From Lachnospiraceae bacterium (lineage in GTDB: Bacteria > Bacillota > Clostridia > Lachnospirales > Anaerotignaceae), in contig JAQVIB010000112.1 of the NCBI GenBank assembly GCA_028695945.1, forward strand, positions 1 to 6,849: a DNA stretch of 6,849 bases, written 5' to 3'. A program made the position numbers and the translations under genes. The notes beneath the pieces are model-generated. The model searched no databases. It saw only the letters and a program-made list of their open reading frames with translations, and had not been told where the DNA came from. This document shows, in pieces, positions 1-6,449 of this stretch. Position 1 is the first letter of the stretch. Each line of letters begins with the position of its first letter.

Positions 1-975
1 AAATGGAATAATCAGCTTACGCCCAGCCCAAATGCTTGCAACTGCCCTGTCCTTCTGACCCACACCTAAATTTTGGCTTGTAATTGCCGCCACGGAATCA
101 TTTACGGCTGTACATGGCAACACTGCAAAATTGTCCAGTTTAACACAAATACCATATGCCGCACTTGCAGCAATCCCGTATCCGTTTACGATGCCGTTTA
201 AAGCAAGATACGCAACATTAATGGTTGCCTGCTGCAACGCACTTGGAAGACCAATACGCATAATATCCTTAGCCACCGCTTTATCCCAAGTGTATTCTTT
301 AGGATTAAAGGTAACAATGTGCTTTTTGCCTTTAAAATAAACAATGCTAAGTAAAAACGCAACAGCCTGCCCAATTACGGTTGCATAAGCCGCCCCGTAA
401 ACATCCATATTCATTTTTGCAATAAAAATATAGTCTAAAACAATATTAACAATAGTAGCCACCATAACAAAATACATTGAACTTTTTGAATCTCCAAACC
501 CTCTTTGCAATGCACAAACCAGATTATAGCCAAGGGTGAAGATCATTCCCATAAATATTATTCTTAAATAACCAATAGCATATCCCATTGCTTCTTGCGG
601 CGTCGAAATCCACCGCAAAATATGCGGTGAAAGCACAAGCCCTATTAGTGTAATAAACACCGACCCTAAAAGAAACATGGTTATTGCCGTATTTGCAACA
701 CGCTTAATTCTTTCTTGGTCATTAAGACCAACAAGACTGCTAATAAGTATAGTAACACCCAAACTCATGCCTGCAACTGCCATAAAAAGTACATTCATAA
801 TAGGTCCACTTACTGAAACTGCAACTGTTCCTGCCTTTCCCAAATATCTGCCTACAAAATATAAATCAACTGCGTTGTATAAAGCTTGAAACATATTGCT
901 TGCAACTATAGGCAATGCAAAAAAGAATATTTGCTTATTAAGATTACCTTTGGTTAAGTCGTATTTTAAAGCCAT
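1..975 (-). CDS. MATE-family multidrug/cation efflux transporter (3' end beyond window)
   Basis: This is an integral membrane antiporter of the MATE family (MatE domain), which exports organic cations or drugs in exchange for Na+ or H+. I translated 325 codons from the ATG at 975; the frame is still open at the left edge, and family members are usually about 440-460 residues, so roughly the last quarter is missing. Visible hallmarks are the first-helix motif with ALYNAVDLYFVGRYLG (residues 31-46), a run of hydrophobic helices through residue 215, the interdomain loop around 216-238, and GLPSALQQ (242-249), which opens the second half of the pseudo-symmetric fold and is followed by AAYGICVKLDNF (272-283). 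The start is fixed by AGGAGG at 983-988, seven bases upstream. The gene follows tRNA-Phe, and the tRNA terminator ends only about 12 bases before the ribosome binding site, so how it is transcribed is unclear. The substrate cannot be told from sequence. Confidence 0.93.
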   Translation of the reverse strand, partial: MALKYDLTKGNLNKQIFFFALPIVASNMFQALYNAVDLYFVGRYLGKAGTVAVSVSGPIMNVLFMAVAGMSLGVTILISSLVGLNDQERIKRVANTAITMFLLGSVFITLIGLVLSPHILRWISTPQEAMGYAIGYLRIIFMGMIFTLGYNLVCALQRGFGDSKSSMYFVMVATIVNIVLDYIFIAKMNMDVYGAAYATVIGQAVAFLLSIVYFKGKKHIVTFNPKEYTWDKAVAKDIMRIGLPSALQQATINVAYLALNGIVNGYGIAASAAYGICVKLDNFAVLPCTAVNDSVAAITSQNLGVGQKDRAVASIWAGRKLIIPF

Positions 976-982
976 TTTCAAA

Positions 983-988
983 CCTCCT
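983..988 (-). promoter_or_regulatory. Ribosome binding site of the MATE gene
   Basis: A perfect AGGAGG lies seven bases before the ATG at 975. It fixes the start of a gene whose other end lies outside the window. Confidence 0.85.
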
Positions 989-1000
989 AAACTGTAAATG

Positions 1001-1042
1001 AAAAAAATGGTGCAGACACACTTAGGTCCACACCATTTTTTT
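1001..1042 (-). terminator. Rho-independent terminator after tRNA-Phe, symmetric (possibly bidirectional)
   Basis: TGGTG (1008-1012) pairs with CACCA (1031-1035). The inner GAC/GTC (1015-1017 with 1026-1028) can extend the stem across a two-by-two internal loop. The stem is flanked by seven A on one side (1001-1007) and seven T on the other (1036-1042), so a U-tract follows it on either strand. It lies 10 bases after the tRNA-Phe 3' end and just before the MATE ribosome binding site. It either ends the tRNA transcript or acts as an attenuator for the MATE gene. Confidence 0.85.
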
Positions 1043-1051
1043 GTTCATTAC

Positions 1052-1124
<73 letters not shown>

Positions 1125-1135
1125 ACAACAACATC

Positions 1136-1164
1136 ATTTTACATTATATATTGAGTTTTGTCAA
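1136..1164 (-). promoter_or_regulatory. Sigma-A promoter of tRNA-Phe
   Basis: TTGACA (1159-1164) and TAAAAT (1136-1141) on the minus strand are separated by exactly 17 bases. The -10 box ends 11 bases before the mature tRNA 5' end, leaving a leader of only a few bases. The perfect -35 and one-mismatch -10 fit a strong stable-RNA promoter. Confidence 0.8.
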
Positions 1165-1216
1165 CGAAATGTGCATAATTTCACAGAAAAATAATTATTA
1201 ATGCAATTATGGTGAA

Positions 1217-1251
1217 TTATGCGTTTCACCTAAAACTAAGGAAACGCATAA
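1217..1251 (-). terminator. Hairpin, probable terminator of the amidase gene
   Basis: Perfect 11-bp inverted repeat: TTATGCGTTTC (1217-1227) and GAAACGCATAA (1241-1251) around a 13-base loop, 46 bases past the amidase stop codon. There is no immediate U-tract, although AT-rich sequence follows, so termination is likely but not certain. A second, overlapping inverted repeat (GGTGAA 1211-1216 with TTCACC 1225-1230) competes for the same bases. Confidence 0.5.
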
Positions 1252-1297
1252 ATACACCCAATTATTTACTTTAAAATACTATAAGAATACATTCATA

Positions 1298-2887
1298 TTA
1301 ATATTTATAGCTTGCAATGCTCTCTACATATTTTTCTGTAGCTCTGCCTATTGCCTCGCCAAATTTTTTCTGATTCTCTTGTTTTATCAACCATTCATAG
1401 TCCTGTGGGTTAGATAAAAACTTGGTTTCAAACAACATTGCTGGGCAATCTGTTATTCTTGTAAGTGCCAAATTACTTTGTCTTGGTTCTTTGCCCGAAA
1501 AATCCATTAAACCAGCAATATTTGTGTTCATAAAACTCACTGCACCATTTATATCCTTATAGGTATAGAAAGTAAGAAGACCGCTTGAATTTGTGTAATC
1601 AGAAGTAATAGGCAAAGAGTTGCCGTGTATAGAAATAGCCAAATCAGGCTTTTCATTTAGTATTATATTTACCCTATCATTTAGTGGAATGAAAGTGTCA
1701 TCACTTCTTGTCATAACTACCTTTGCACCCTTGCCCTCCAGATAATTGCGTGCTGCAAGTGCTATTTGCAAATTAATATCTTTTTCCGTTGGTCCGTTTG
1801 CACCTGCTGGGCCTACTGCTCCAACATCTGTATCACCATGGCCTGCATCAATTACAATTTTTGCACCTTTAAGTGTTCCATGCTCCTCAAGAATAGGTGC
1901 TTTTTTAAGGCTCAAAATCAGTCTTTTCCCGTCAAAAACTACGCCTCTTCCATAAACATTGAATCCTTCTTTAAAGTACACAGTATAAACAGCATTTTCA
2001 CCTTCCTGTACAGCTTTAACATCTTTAAATAACAAATTTGTTTTAGTCAATTCATCTGGTTCAAACACCTTTGTGTTAAAAACAGTTAACACTGCCTTTT
2101 CCTTATCAGCAGTAAGGCTGTACAATGCCGCATAATCCATATTGAAGCTAATTTGGGCAGTGTTTTCCTTTGCCTCTGGTTCAAATGAAATATGTGTTAT
2201 TTTATTTTTCTCAAGTTTTCCTTCTTTAACATCTAATGTTTCCTTATAAATGTACGTACCATCATAAATACGATAATACTCATCTGTTTCACCAATTATT
2301 TGCGTTGTTGTACCCTTTGTTAAAGGAGTTAACAATGCATTAGATTCATCTGGATTTGTTCTATGTGAAATATTATTTCGGTTTACCACACCATAGATAG
2401 GTGCTTTTTTTTCATCATACAGGTTAGCTTCCTTGTTCTCATCTTGGGTTTGTTTTGGTTCTTGTGTTGTTTGTGGTTCTTGTGTCGATTGTTGTTCTTG
2501 TGTTGCTTCCGGAGCTTTTTGTACAACATTTTGGGCAAAAGCCGGATTCTGTGAAGCTTCCTTAATAACAGTTAAAGTTTTTGATTTATTGCCATTTTTA
2601 AACTGAAATACATTTTCCCCGTCTTTAAGTTGAACGTAATCGGCAAAAAAACCACTTTCTGTTATCTCTACAAGCTCTCCGTTAATGTAAAGTTCATTTT
2701 TTGGATTGCACGCACCAAGTATGCTAATTTTTTCTGACTTTGTTACATATCCATCAGACGGTGCAGAAACAATTATCTCATTTGCAGGTTGGTATGCCTT
2801 GTAATTAGCACCACATGCCACTCCAGTAAGTGATGTAGATAATACCACTCCCACAGCCACGCACATTAATAATTTTTTTACTTTCAT
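1298..2887 (-). CDS. Secreted N-acetylmuramoyl-L-alanine amidase (Amidase_3), multidomain
   Basis: This is a zinc-dependent peptidoglycan amidase of 529 residues that cuts the bond between muramic acid and the stem peptide outside the cell. The order is: signal peptide (about 1-26, charged KVKK then a hydrophobic core); an Ig-like/beta-sandwich region (about 38-109); a Q/T/E/P-rich linker (about 118-155); an SH3-like segment (about 162-220); an AMIN-like beta-rich segment (about 230-331); and the catalytic domain (about 341-525). Catalytic signatures are DAGHG with H350, E368 in TEKD, H421 in SIHGN and the catalytic E487 in LFETKFLSN. The usual forms are SIHAN and VExGFLSN, so there are small deviations, but all four key residues are present. 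GGAGGT at 2894-2899, six bases away, selects ATG 2887. The frame stays open upstream to 3025, but that extension would bury the signal peptide and has no comparable ribosome site. The sequence before Cys25 (GVA) is not a good lipobox. The domains between signal peptide and enzyme probably aid wall targeting (inference). Confidence 0.93.
   Translation of the reverse strand: MKVKKLLMCVAVGVVLSTSLTGVACGANYKAYQPANEIIVSAPSDGYVTKSEKISILGACNPKNELYINGELVEITESGFFADYVQLKDGENVFQFKNGNKSKTLTVIKEASQNPAFAQNVVQKAPEATQEQQSTQEPQTTQEPKQTQDENKEANLYDEKKAPIYGVVNRNNISHRTNPDESNALLTPLTKGTTTQIIGETDEYYRIYDGTYIYKETLDVKEGKLEKNKITHISFEPEAKENTAQISFNMDYAALYSLTADKEKAVLTVFNTKVFEPDELTKTNLLFKDVKAVQEGENAVYTVYFKEGFNVYGRGVVFDGKRLILSLKKAPILEEHGTLKGAKIVIDAGHGDTDVGAVGPAGANGPTEKDINLQIALAARNYLEGKGAKVVMTRSDDTFIPLNDRVNIILNEKPDLAISIHGNSLPITSDYTNSSGLLTFYTYKDINGAVSFMNTNIAGLMDFSGKEPRQSNLALTRITDCPAMLFETKFLSNPQDYEWLIKQENQKKFGEAIGRATEKYVESIASYKY
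2457..2510 (-). repeat. Three tandem 18-bp repeats in the amidase linker
   Basis: Three consecutive 18-base units (2457-2474, 2475-2492, 2493-2510) share the plus-strand core TTCTTGTGT. On the coding strand they give hexapeptides of the type xTQEPx (ATQEQ, STQEP, TTQEP). A degraded fourth unit (KQTQDE) follows at about 2439-2456. The in-frame unit length means copy number could change without breaking the reading frame. The segment acts as a flexible hydrophilic spacer. Confidence 0.8.
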
Positions 2888-2893
2888 TTTTGT

Positions 2894-2899
2894 ACCTCC
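2894..2899 (-). promoter_or_regulatory. Ribosome binding site that sets the amidase start
   Basis: GGAGGT lies six bases before ATG 2887. It decides between this start and the in-frame upstream ATG at 3025, which would add 46 residues ahead of an otherwise normal signal peptide. Confidence 0.85.
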
Positions 2900-2909
2900 A
2901 GTTCTTTTT

Positions 2910-2938
2910 CTTATATATTCCCATAATTTTACAATCAA
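2910..2938 (-). promoter_or_regulatory. Candidate sigma-A promoter of the amidase gene
   Basis: On the minus strand TTGATT (2933-2938) and TATAAG (2910-2915) are separated by 17 bases, just upstream of the ribosome binding site. The implied leader is only about 15-20 bases. Both boxes deviate from consensus and the region is AT-rich, so this is tentative. The rest of the 316-base gap (2888-3203) holds an imperfect inverted repeat (AGAATT 2999-3004 with AATTCT 3024-3029) and the two hairpins downstream of etfA. I see no gene in it. Confidence 0.45.
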
Positions 2939-3071
2939 ATCAAGGTCATTGAAAATAATTAAGAAAATTGTAACTACTATAAACCTACAACTTTCATTAG
3001 AATTTTGTGGTTTAGGAACAGCCAATTCTCAATCATAAAATTGAATAAAGTTCCATTTTATGCTAAACAAA

Positions 3072-3120
3072 AAAGTCAATATTTTCAAGGCTTTCACACC
3101 TATTTAAAAATACTGACTTT
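3072..3120 (-). terminator. Second hairpin downstream of etfA, possible backup terminator
   Basis: AAAGTCA (3072-3078) pairs with TGACTTT (3114-3120), and ATTTT/AAAAT continues the stem after a two-by-two mismatch. On the minus strand the closing arm runs into six T. It lies about 30 bases beyond the main etfA terminator, so it may catch read-through. The long, weakly paired loop keeps confidence modest. Confidence 0.4.
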
Positions 3121-3155
3121 ATAGTGCATAACTAAATTAAGTATCTTTTCAACAT

Positions 3156-3188
3156 AATTAAAAGGGTGTAGACAAAGTCTACACCCTT
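3156..3188 (-). terminator. Rho-independent terminator of the bcd-etfB-etfA operon
   Basis: Perfect 12-bp stem AAGGGTGTAGAC (3162-3173) with GTCTACACCCTT (3177-3188) and a three-base loop, starting 15 bases after the etfA stop codon. On the minus strand it runs into TTTTAATTA, a short U-rich tail. It marks the end of the three-gene operon. Confidence 0.88.
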
Positions 3189-3203
3189 CACTTTAACTAA
3201 AAA

Positions 3204-4256
3204 TTAGTTAGCATTCTTTTCTGCATTGTATTTCTTAAGTGCTTCTGTTAATTTAGGAACGATAACTTTAACGTCACCAACAATACCTAAATCAGAAACA
3301 CCGAAGATTGCTGCTGTGTCGTTCTTGTTAATTGAGATAACAAGTTCAGAACCTTCCATACCAGCAACATGCTGAATAGCACCTGAGATACCACATGCTA
3401 AGTAAAGTTCAGGTCTTACAGTCTTACCAGTCTGTCCAACCTGTCTTGAATTTTCAATCCAACCTGCATCAACACAAGCTCTTGATGAAGCAATTTCGCC
3501 ACCAAGCTGCTCAGCACACTCTTTAAGAATGTCAAAGCCAGCAGGACCGCCGATACCACGTCCGCCAGATACAAGTACCTTAGCTTCTGTAATATCTGCA
3601 TGTTTCTTGCCTTCTTTAACAGCTTCAATAATTTCAATGTTCATGTCTGCATCTGTGAACTCAACTGCAAATTTGATAACTTCTCCTGTTCTTGAAGCAT
3701 CTTTGTCAGCTCTCTTCATAACGCCAGGACGAACAGTTGCCATCTGTGGTTTTGTTCTTGGGCACATAAGTGTAGCCATGATGTTACCACCGAAAGCAGG
3801 ACGTGTCATAAGAAGAGCTCTTTTGCCGTCTTCACAGCCCATAGCTTCTTCTTTAGCAATTTCTTCTTCTGTCTTAGCCATTCTTAAGCCTGTACAGTCT
3901 GCAACAAGACCTGTTTTGATACGGCTGGCAAGTCTAGGTGCAACGTCACGACCAATTGAAGATGCGCCGAAGAGCATGATTTCTGGGTCATATTCATTGC
4001 AAACCTGAGTAAGTGCTTTTGTGTAAGGCTCTGTAACATACTCTTTTAAGTATGGGCTATCAACTAAGATAACTTTATCTGCACCATAGTGGAATAATTT
4101 AGCTACCTGGTCTTCAATTTTATCGCCTAATAATACGGCTACTACGTCGTCTTTTAAATCCTCTTTTAATCTTGTTGCTTCTCCAATAAGCTCAAGTCCA
4201 ACGTTCTGAACTTTGCCGCTTCTTTGCTCAACTACTACAAAAATTCCTTTACTCAT
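3204..4256 (-). CDS. etfA: Electron transfer flavoprotein alpha subunit
   Basis: This is the large subunit of the cytoplasmic EtfAB heterodimer. It binds the FAD that passes electrons to the partner acyl-CoA dehydrogenase encoded two genes upstream. The product has 350 residues: an N-terminal nucleotide-binding-like domain (about 3-190, including TRPAFGGNIMAT at 151-162) and the C-terminal FAD domain (about 222-342). FAD-binding signatures are SGGRGIGG (230-237), SSRACVDAGW (257-266), QVGQTGKTVRPELY (272-285), ACGISGAIQH (287-296) and ISINKN (307-312). GGGAGGT (4266-4272), nine bases upstream, selects ATG 4256; the in-frame ATG at 4274 overlaps that site and is rejected. A charged stretch at about 126-146 (KTEEEIAKEEAMGCEDGKR) appears longer than in the clostridial EtfA proteins I recall. 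The gene follows etfB by 43 bases and is last in the operon, just before a strong terminator. Confidence 0.96.
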   Translation of the reverse strand: MSKGIFVVVEQRSGKVQNVGLELIGEATRLKEDLKDDVVAVLLGDKIEDQVAKLFHYGADKVILVDSPYLKEYVTEPYTKALTQVCNEYDPEIMLFGASSIGRDVAPRLASRIKTGLVADCTGLRMAKTEEEIAKEEAMGCEDGKRALLMTRPAFGGNIMATLMCPRTKPQMATVRPGVMKRADKDASRTGEVIKFAVEFTDADMNIEIIEAVKEGKKHADITEAKVLVSGGRGIGGPAGFDILKECAEQLGGEIASSRACVDAGWIENSRQVGQTGKTVRPELYLACGISGAIQHVAGMEGSELVISINKNDTAAIFGVSDLGIVGDVKVIVPKLTEALKKYNAEKNAN

Positions 4257-4265
4257 TGTAGCGTT

Positions 4266-4272
4266 ACCTCCC
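4266..4272 (-). promoter_or_regulatory. Ribosome binding site that sets the etfA start
   Basis: GGGAGGT lies nine bases before ATG 4256. An alternative in-frame ATG at 4274 overlaps this site and has no purine-rich site of its own at the right distance, so 4256 is the better start. Confidence 0.8.
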
Positions 4273-4299
4273 ATTCTTTATATTATAAACCTACGCAAA

Positions 4300-5091
4300 T
4301 TAGATAATGTGTTTTTCTTCAAGTTTTGCAATAATAGCTGCAACAGCTTCGTCAGCTGAAGCATCTTTAAGAACTGTACCAGTACCTTTAACTTCTTTAG
4401 TAAATGACTGGTAAACGTTAGTTGGTGAACCTTTTAAACCAATCATATCAAGTTCAAGGTTGTCCTTAAGTTCTTCAAAACCGATAACTTTAATTTCTTT
4501 TTCGTAAGCATCAACGATACCGCTAACTGTCATGTATCTTGCATCTGCAAGTTCTGCAATTGCAGTAAGAAGGCAAGGTGTTTTAATTTTGATGATGTGG
4601 TAACCATCTTCAAACTGTCTTCTAACGATTAAGTGATCTTCAGCAGCTTCTTTGATTTCTTCAACGTAAGAAACCTGAGGAATTGCAAGTTTTTCACCAA
4701 TCTGAGGACCAACCTGAGCTGTGTCACCGTCGATTGCCTGACGACCTGTAATGATAACATCATAGCCAAGTGTTTTAATAGCAGCTGCAAGAATACCACT
4801 TGTAGCATAAGTGTCAGAACCACCGAACTCTCTAGCTGAAACAAGGTAAGCTTCATCACAACCCATAGCTAAAGCTTCTCTTAAAGCTACGTCTGCCTGT
4901 GGAGGACCCATAGAAATTACAGTTACAGTGCCGCCAACTCTTTCTTTTAACTCTAACGCAGCCTCAATACCTGTTTTATCATCTGGATTGATGATACTTG
5001 GAACACCATCTCTTATAAGAGTGCCTGTTTTTGGATCAATTTTAACTTCTACAGTATCTGGAACCTGTTTAATACACACAACGATTTTCAT
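4300..5091 (-). CDS. etfB: Electron transfer flavoprotein beta subunit, bifurcating-type
   Basis: This is the small subunit of EtfAB, 263 residues, a typical length. In clostridial bifurcating ETFs this subunit binds NADH and a second FAD and splits the electron pair between ferredoxin and the dehydrogenase. It has the EtfB start MKIVVCIKQVPDT, then INPDDKTGIEAALELKE (34-50), VISMGPPQADVALREALAMG (58-77) and GRQAIDGDTAQVGPQ (116-130). The last matches the loop that holds a second FAD in bifurcating ETFs rather than AMP as in respiratory ones. VRRQFEDG...KTPCLLT (156-176) resembles the ETF-beta signature. AAGGAG (5099-5104) lies seven bases before the ATG. The gene sits 55 bases after the dehydrogenase and 43 bases before etfA, with no terminator between, so the three are co-transcribed. 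The bifurcating assignment comes from motifs and context only. Confidence 0.95.
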   Translation of the reverse strand: MKIVVCIKQVPDTVEVKIDPKTGTLIRDGVPSIINPDDKTGIEAALELKERVGGTVTVISMGPPQADVALREALAMGCDEAYLVSAREFGGSDTYATSGILAAAIKTLGYDVIITGRQAIDGDTAQVGPQIGEKLAIPQVSYVEEIKEAAEDHLIVRRQFEDGYHIIKIKTPCLLTAIAELADARYMTVSGIVDAYEKEIKVIGFEELKDNLELDMIGLKGSPTNVYQSFTKEVKGTGTVLKDASADEAVAAIIAKLEEKHII

Positions 5092-5146
5092 CTTAGTTCT
5101 CCTTCCGATTTTTGATTTATTTTTACGGTTATCAATGAGAAATTAA

Positions 5147-6292
5147 TTAGAGTTTCATTGAACCTGAAATGATCATCTTCATAGCTTCTGATGTACCTTC
5201 GTAGATTTCTGTAATCTTAGCATCTCTCATAGCTCTTTCAACTGGATACTCTCTACAGTAACCATAACCACCCATTAACTGTACGCACATACGTGTAACT
5301 TCGTTAGCAACTTCTGAAGCGAATAATTTACACATAGCAGCAAGTGGAGCATAGTTTTCATGGTTGTCTTTAGCATTAGCAGCTCTCCAAACCATAAGTC
5401 TAGCAGCGTCAACTTTTGTCTGCATTTCAGCAATCTTGAACTGTGTGTTCTGGTATTTGCTGATTGGCTTTCCGCCCTGTTTTCTTTCCTTAACATATTT
5501 AATAGTTTCGTTGATAGCACCCTGTGCAATACCTACAGACTGAGCACCGATACCGATACGACCGCCACCAAGAGCTGTCATAGCAATTTTGTAACCGCCG
5601 CCTTCTTTACCAAGAAGTCTGTCAGGAGAAACAACAACGTTTTCGTATGTTACTGCACAGTTAGAAGCAGCTCTAATACCCATACGTTCGATGTTAGGGC
5701 TTACGGAAACGCCAGGCATATCTTTGTCAATGATGAAAGCTGACATGCCTTTAGGTCCTTTTGATTTATCTGTAAGTGCAAATACGATAAATGTATCAGC
5801 GAAACCTGAGTTTGTTGTAAACATTTTCTGACCATTGATGATGTAGTTACCATCAGCGTCTTTATCTGCTGTTGTCTGAACGCCTGCAGCGTCAGTACCA
5901 GCATTTGCCTCTGTTAAACCGAAGCAACCAATTTTTTCACCACTTACAAGTGGTCTTAAGAATTTCTGTTTCTGCTCTTCTGTACCATTTTCGTTGATAC
6001 ATGGGCAGCAAAGTGAAGTATGAACTGAAAGTGTGATACCTGTTGAAGCGTCAACCTTTGAGCATTCTTCCATAGCTAATGTGTATGTTAATACATCAGC
6101 GCCTGCGCCGCCGTACTCCTTGCTATAAGGAATACCAAACATGTGGCATTTCTGAAGTTTCTGAAGAAGCTCTGCTGAATACTCTTCAGCCTCATCCATA
6201 TCTTTAGCGATAGGTTTGATTTCGGTTTCCGCAAAATTACGGAATAACTCTTGCGCAAGTAACTGTGTTTTTGTTAATTTAAAACCTTCCAT
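5147..6292 (-). CDS. bcd: Short-chain acyl-CoA dehydrogenase, butyryl-CoA dehydrogenase type
   Basis: This is an FAD enzyme of 381 residues that in anaerobes reduces crotonyl-CoA to butyryl-CoA with electrons from EtfAB. All acyl-CoA dehydrogenase domains are present: the N-terminal helical domain (about 5-117), the middle beta domain (about 121-215) and the C-terminal helical domain (about 228-378). GLTEANAGTDAAG (125-137) and the QLMGGYGY...D pattern (338-357) match the two family signatures. E365 in IYEGTSE (363-369) is the catalytic base. At 270-274 the usual RKQFG reads RKQGG, so a FAD-contacting Phe is Gly. AGGAGG (6301-6306) lies eight bases before the ATG; a closer ATG at 6297 is followed at once by TAA and is not the start. 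The gene heads an operon with etfB and etfA. Other enoyl-CoA reductases that pair with EtfAB (acryloyl-CoA or caffeoyl-CoA reductase) cannot be excluded, so the gene symbol is provisional. Confidence 0.93.
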   Translation of the reverse strand: MEGFKLTKTQLLAQELFRNFAETEIKPIAKDMDEAEEYSAELLQKLQKCHMFGIPYSKEYGGAGADVLTYTLAMEECSKVDASTGITLSVHTSLCCPCINENGTEEQKQKFLRPLVSGEKIGCFGLTEANAGTDAAGVQTTADKDADGNYIINGQKMFTTNSGFADTFIVFALTDKSKGPKGMSAFIIDKDMPGVSVSPNIERMGIRAASNCAVTYENVVVSPDRLLGKEGGGYKIAMTALGGGRIGIGAQSVGIAQGAINETIKYVKERKQGGKPISKYQNTQFKIAEMQTKVDAARLMVWRAANAKDNHENYAPLAAMCKLFASEVANEVTRMCVQLMGGYGYCREYPVERAMRDAKITEIYEGTSEAMKMIISGSMKL

Positions 6293-6300
6293 TACATATT

Positions 6301-6306
6301 CCTCCT
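6301..6306 (-). promoter_or_regulatory. Ribosome binding site of the acyl-CoA dehydrogenase
   Basis: A perfect AGGAGG lies eight bases before ATG 6292. Between them is an ATG directly followed by TAA (6297-6292), whose TAA shares bases with the true start (TAATG). It is only three bases from the Shine-Dalgarno and so is unlikely to be used. Confidence 0.85.
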
Positions 6307-6326
6307 ATTTGAATAATATTTTATTT

Positions 6327-6344
6327 AATAATCTTTCGATTATT
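6327..6344 (-). other. GAAA-tetraloop hairpin in the dehydrogenase leader
   Basis: On the minus strand AATAATC and GATTATT form a 7-bp stem (6338-6344 with 6327-6333) capped by GAAA, a stable tetraloop, about 20 bases before the ribosome binding site. The upstream arm could instead pair with ATTATTC further down (6311-6317), giving two exclusive folds. It may affect mRNA stability or translation. Confidence 0.5.
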
Positions 6345-6345
6345 C

Positions 6346-6359
6346 CTAAACTGGTTTAG
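6346..6359. promoter_or_regulatory. Operator-like palindrome CTAAAC-TG-GTTTAG
   Basis: A perfect 6-bp dyad with a two-base centre lies about 55 bases before the dehydrogenase start and just after the downstream candidate promoter. Its placement suits a repressor site. I do not recognise the cognate regulator. Confidence 0.35.
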
Positions 6360-6379
6360 CATGCCGGAACCGTGTATTG

Positions 6380-6407
6380 CTTATACTACACAGATTATAT
6401 TCTTCAA
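6380..6407 (-). promoter_or_regulatory. Candidate proximal promoter of the bcd-etfBA operon
   Basis: On the minus strand TTGAAG (6402-6407) and TATAAG (6380-6385) are 16 bases apart. A perfect TATAAT (6394-6399) also lies here but has no good -35 box. The leader would be about 80 bases. In AT-rich sequence such matches are common, so this is tentative. Confidence 0.35.
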
Positions 6408-6449
6408 AAAGTTTTCCTATACAGAATAGTTAGTATACGAAGCATTTTA

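Noticed and set aside
2457..2510. CRISPR-like array
   Set aside because: The three 18-bp units are directly adjacent with no spacers and are in frame with the amidase linker.
2888..3025. 46-residue N-terminal extension of the amidase
   Set aside because: The good ribosome site and a normal signal peptide begin at 2887. The extension overlaps the likely promoter and looks like translated non-coding sequence.
3529..4008. Plus-strand ORF of 159 codons opposite etfA
   Set aside because: It is the antisense shadow of a highly conserved coding gene, with no ribosome site and no recognisable domain.
5360..5743. Plus-strand ORF of 127 codons opposite the acyl-CoA dehydrogenase
   Set aside because: It is an antisense shadow of coding sequence with low-complexity Ser/Asn/Thr composition and no upstream Shine-Dalgarno.
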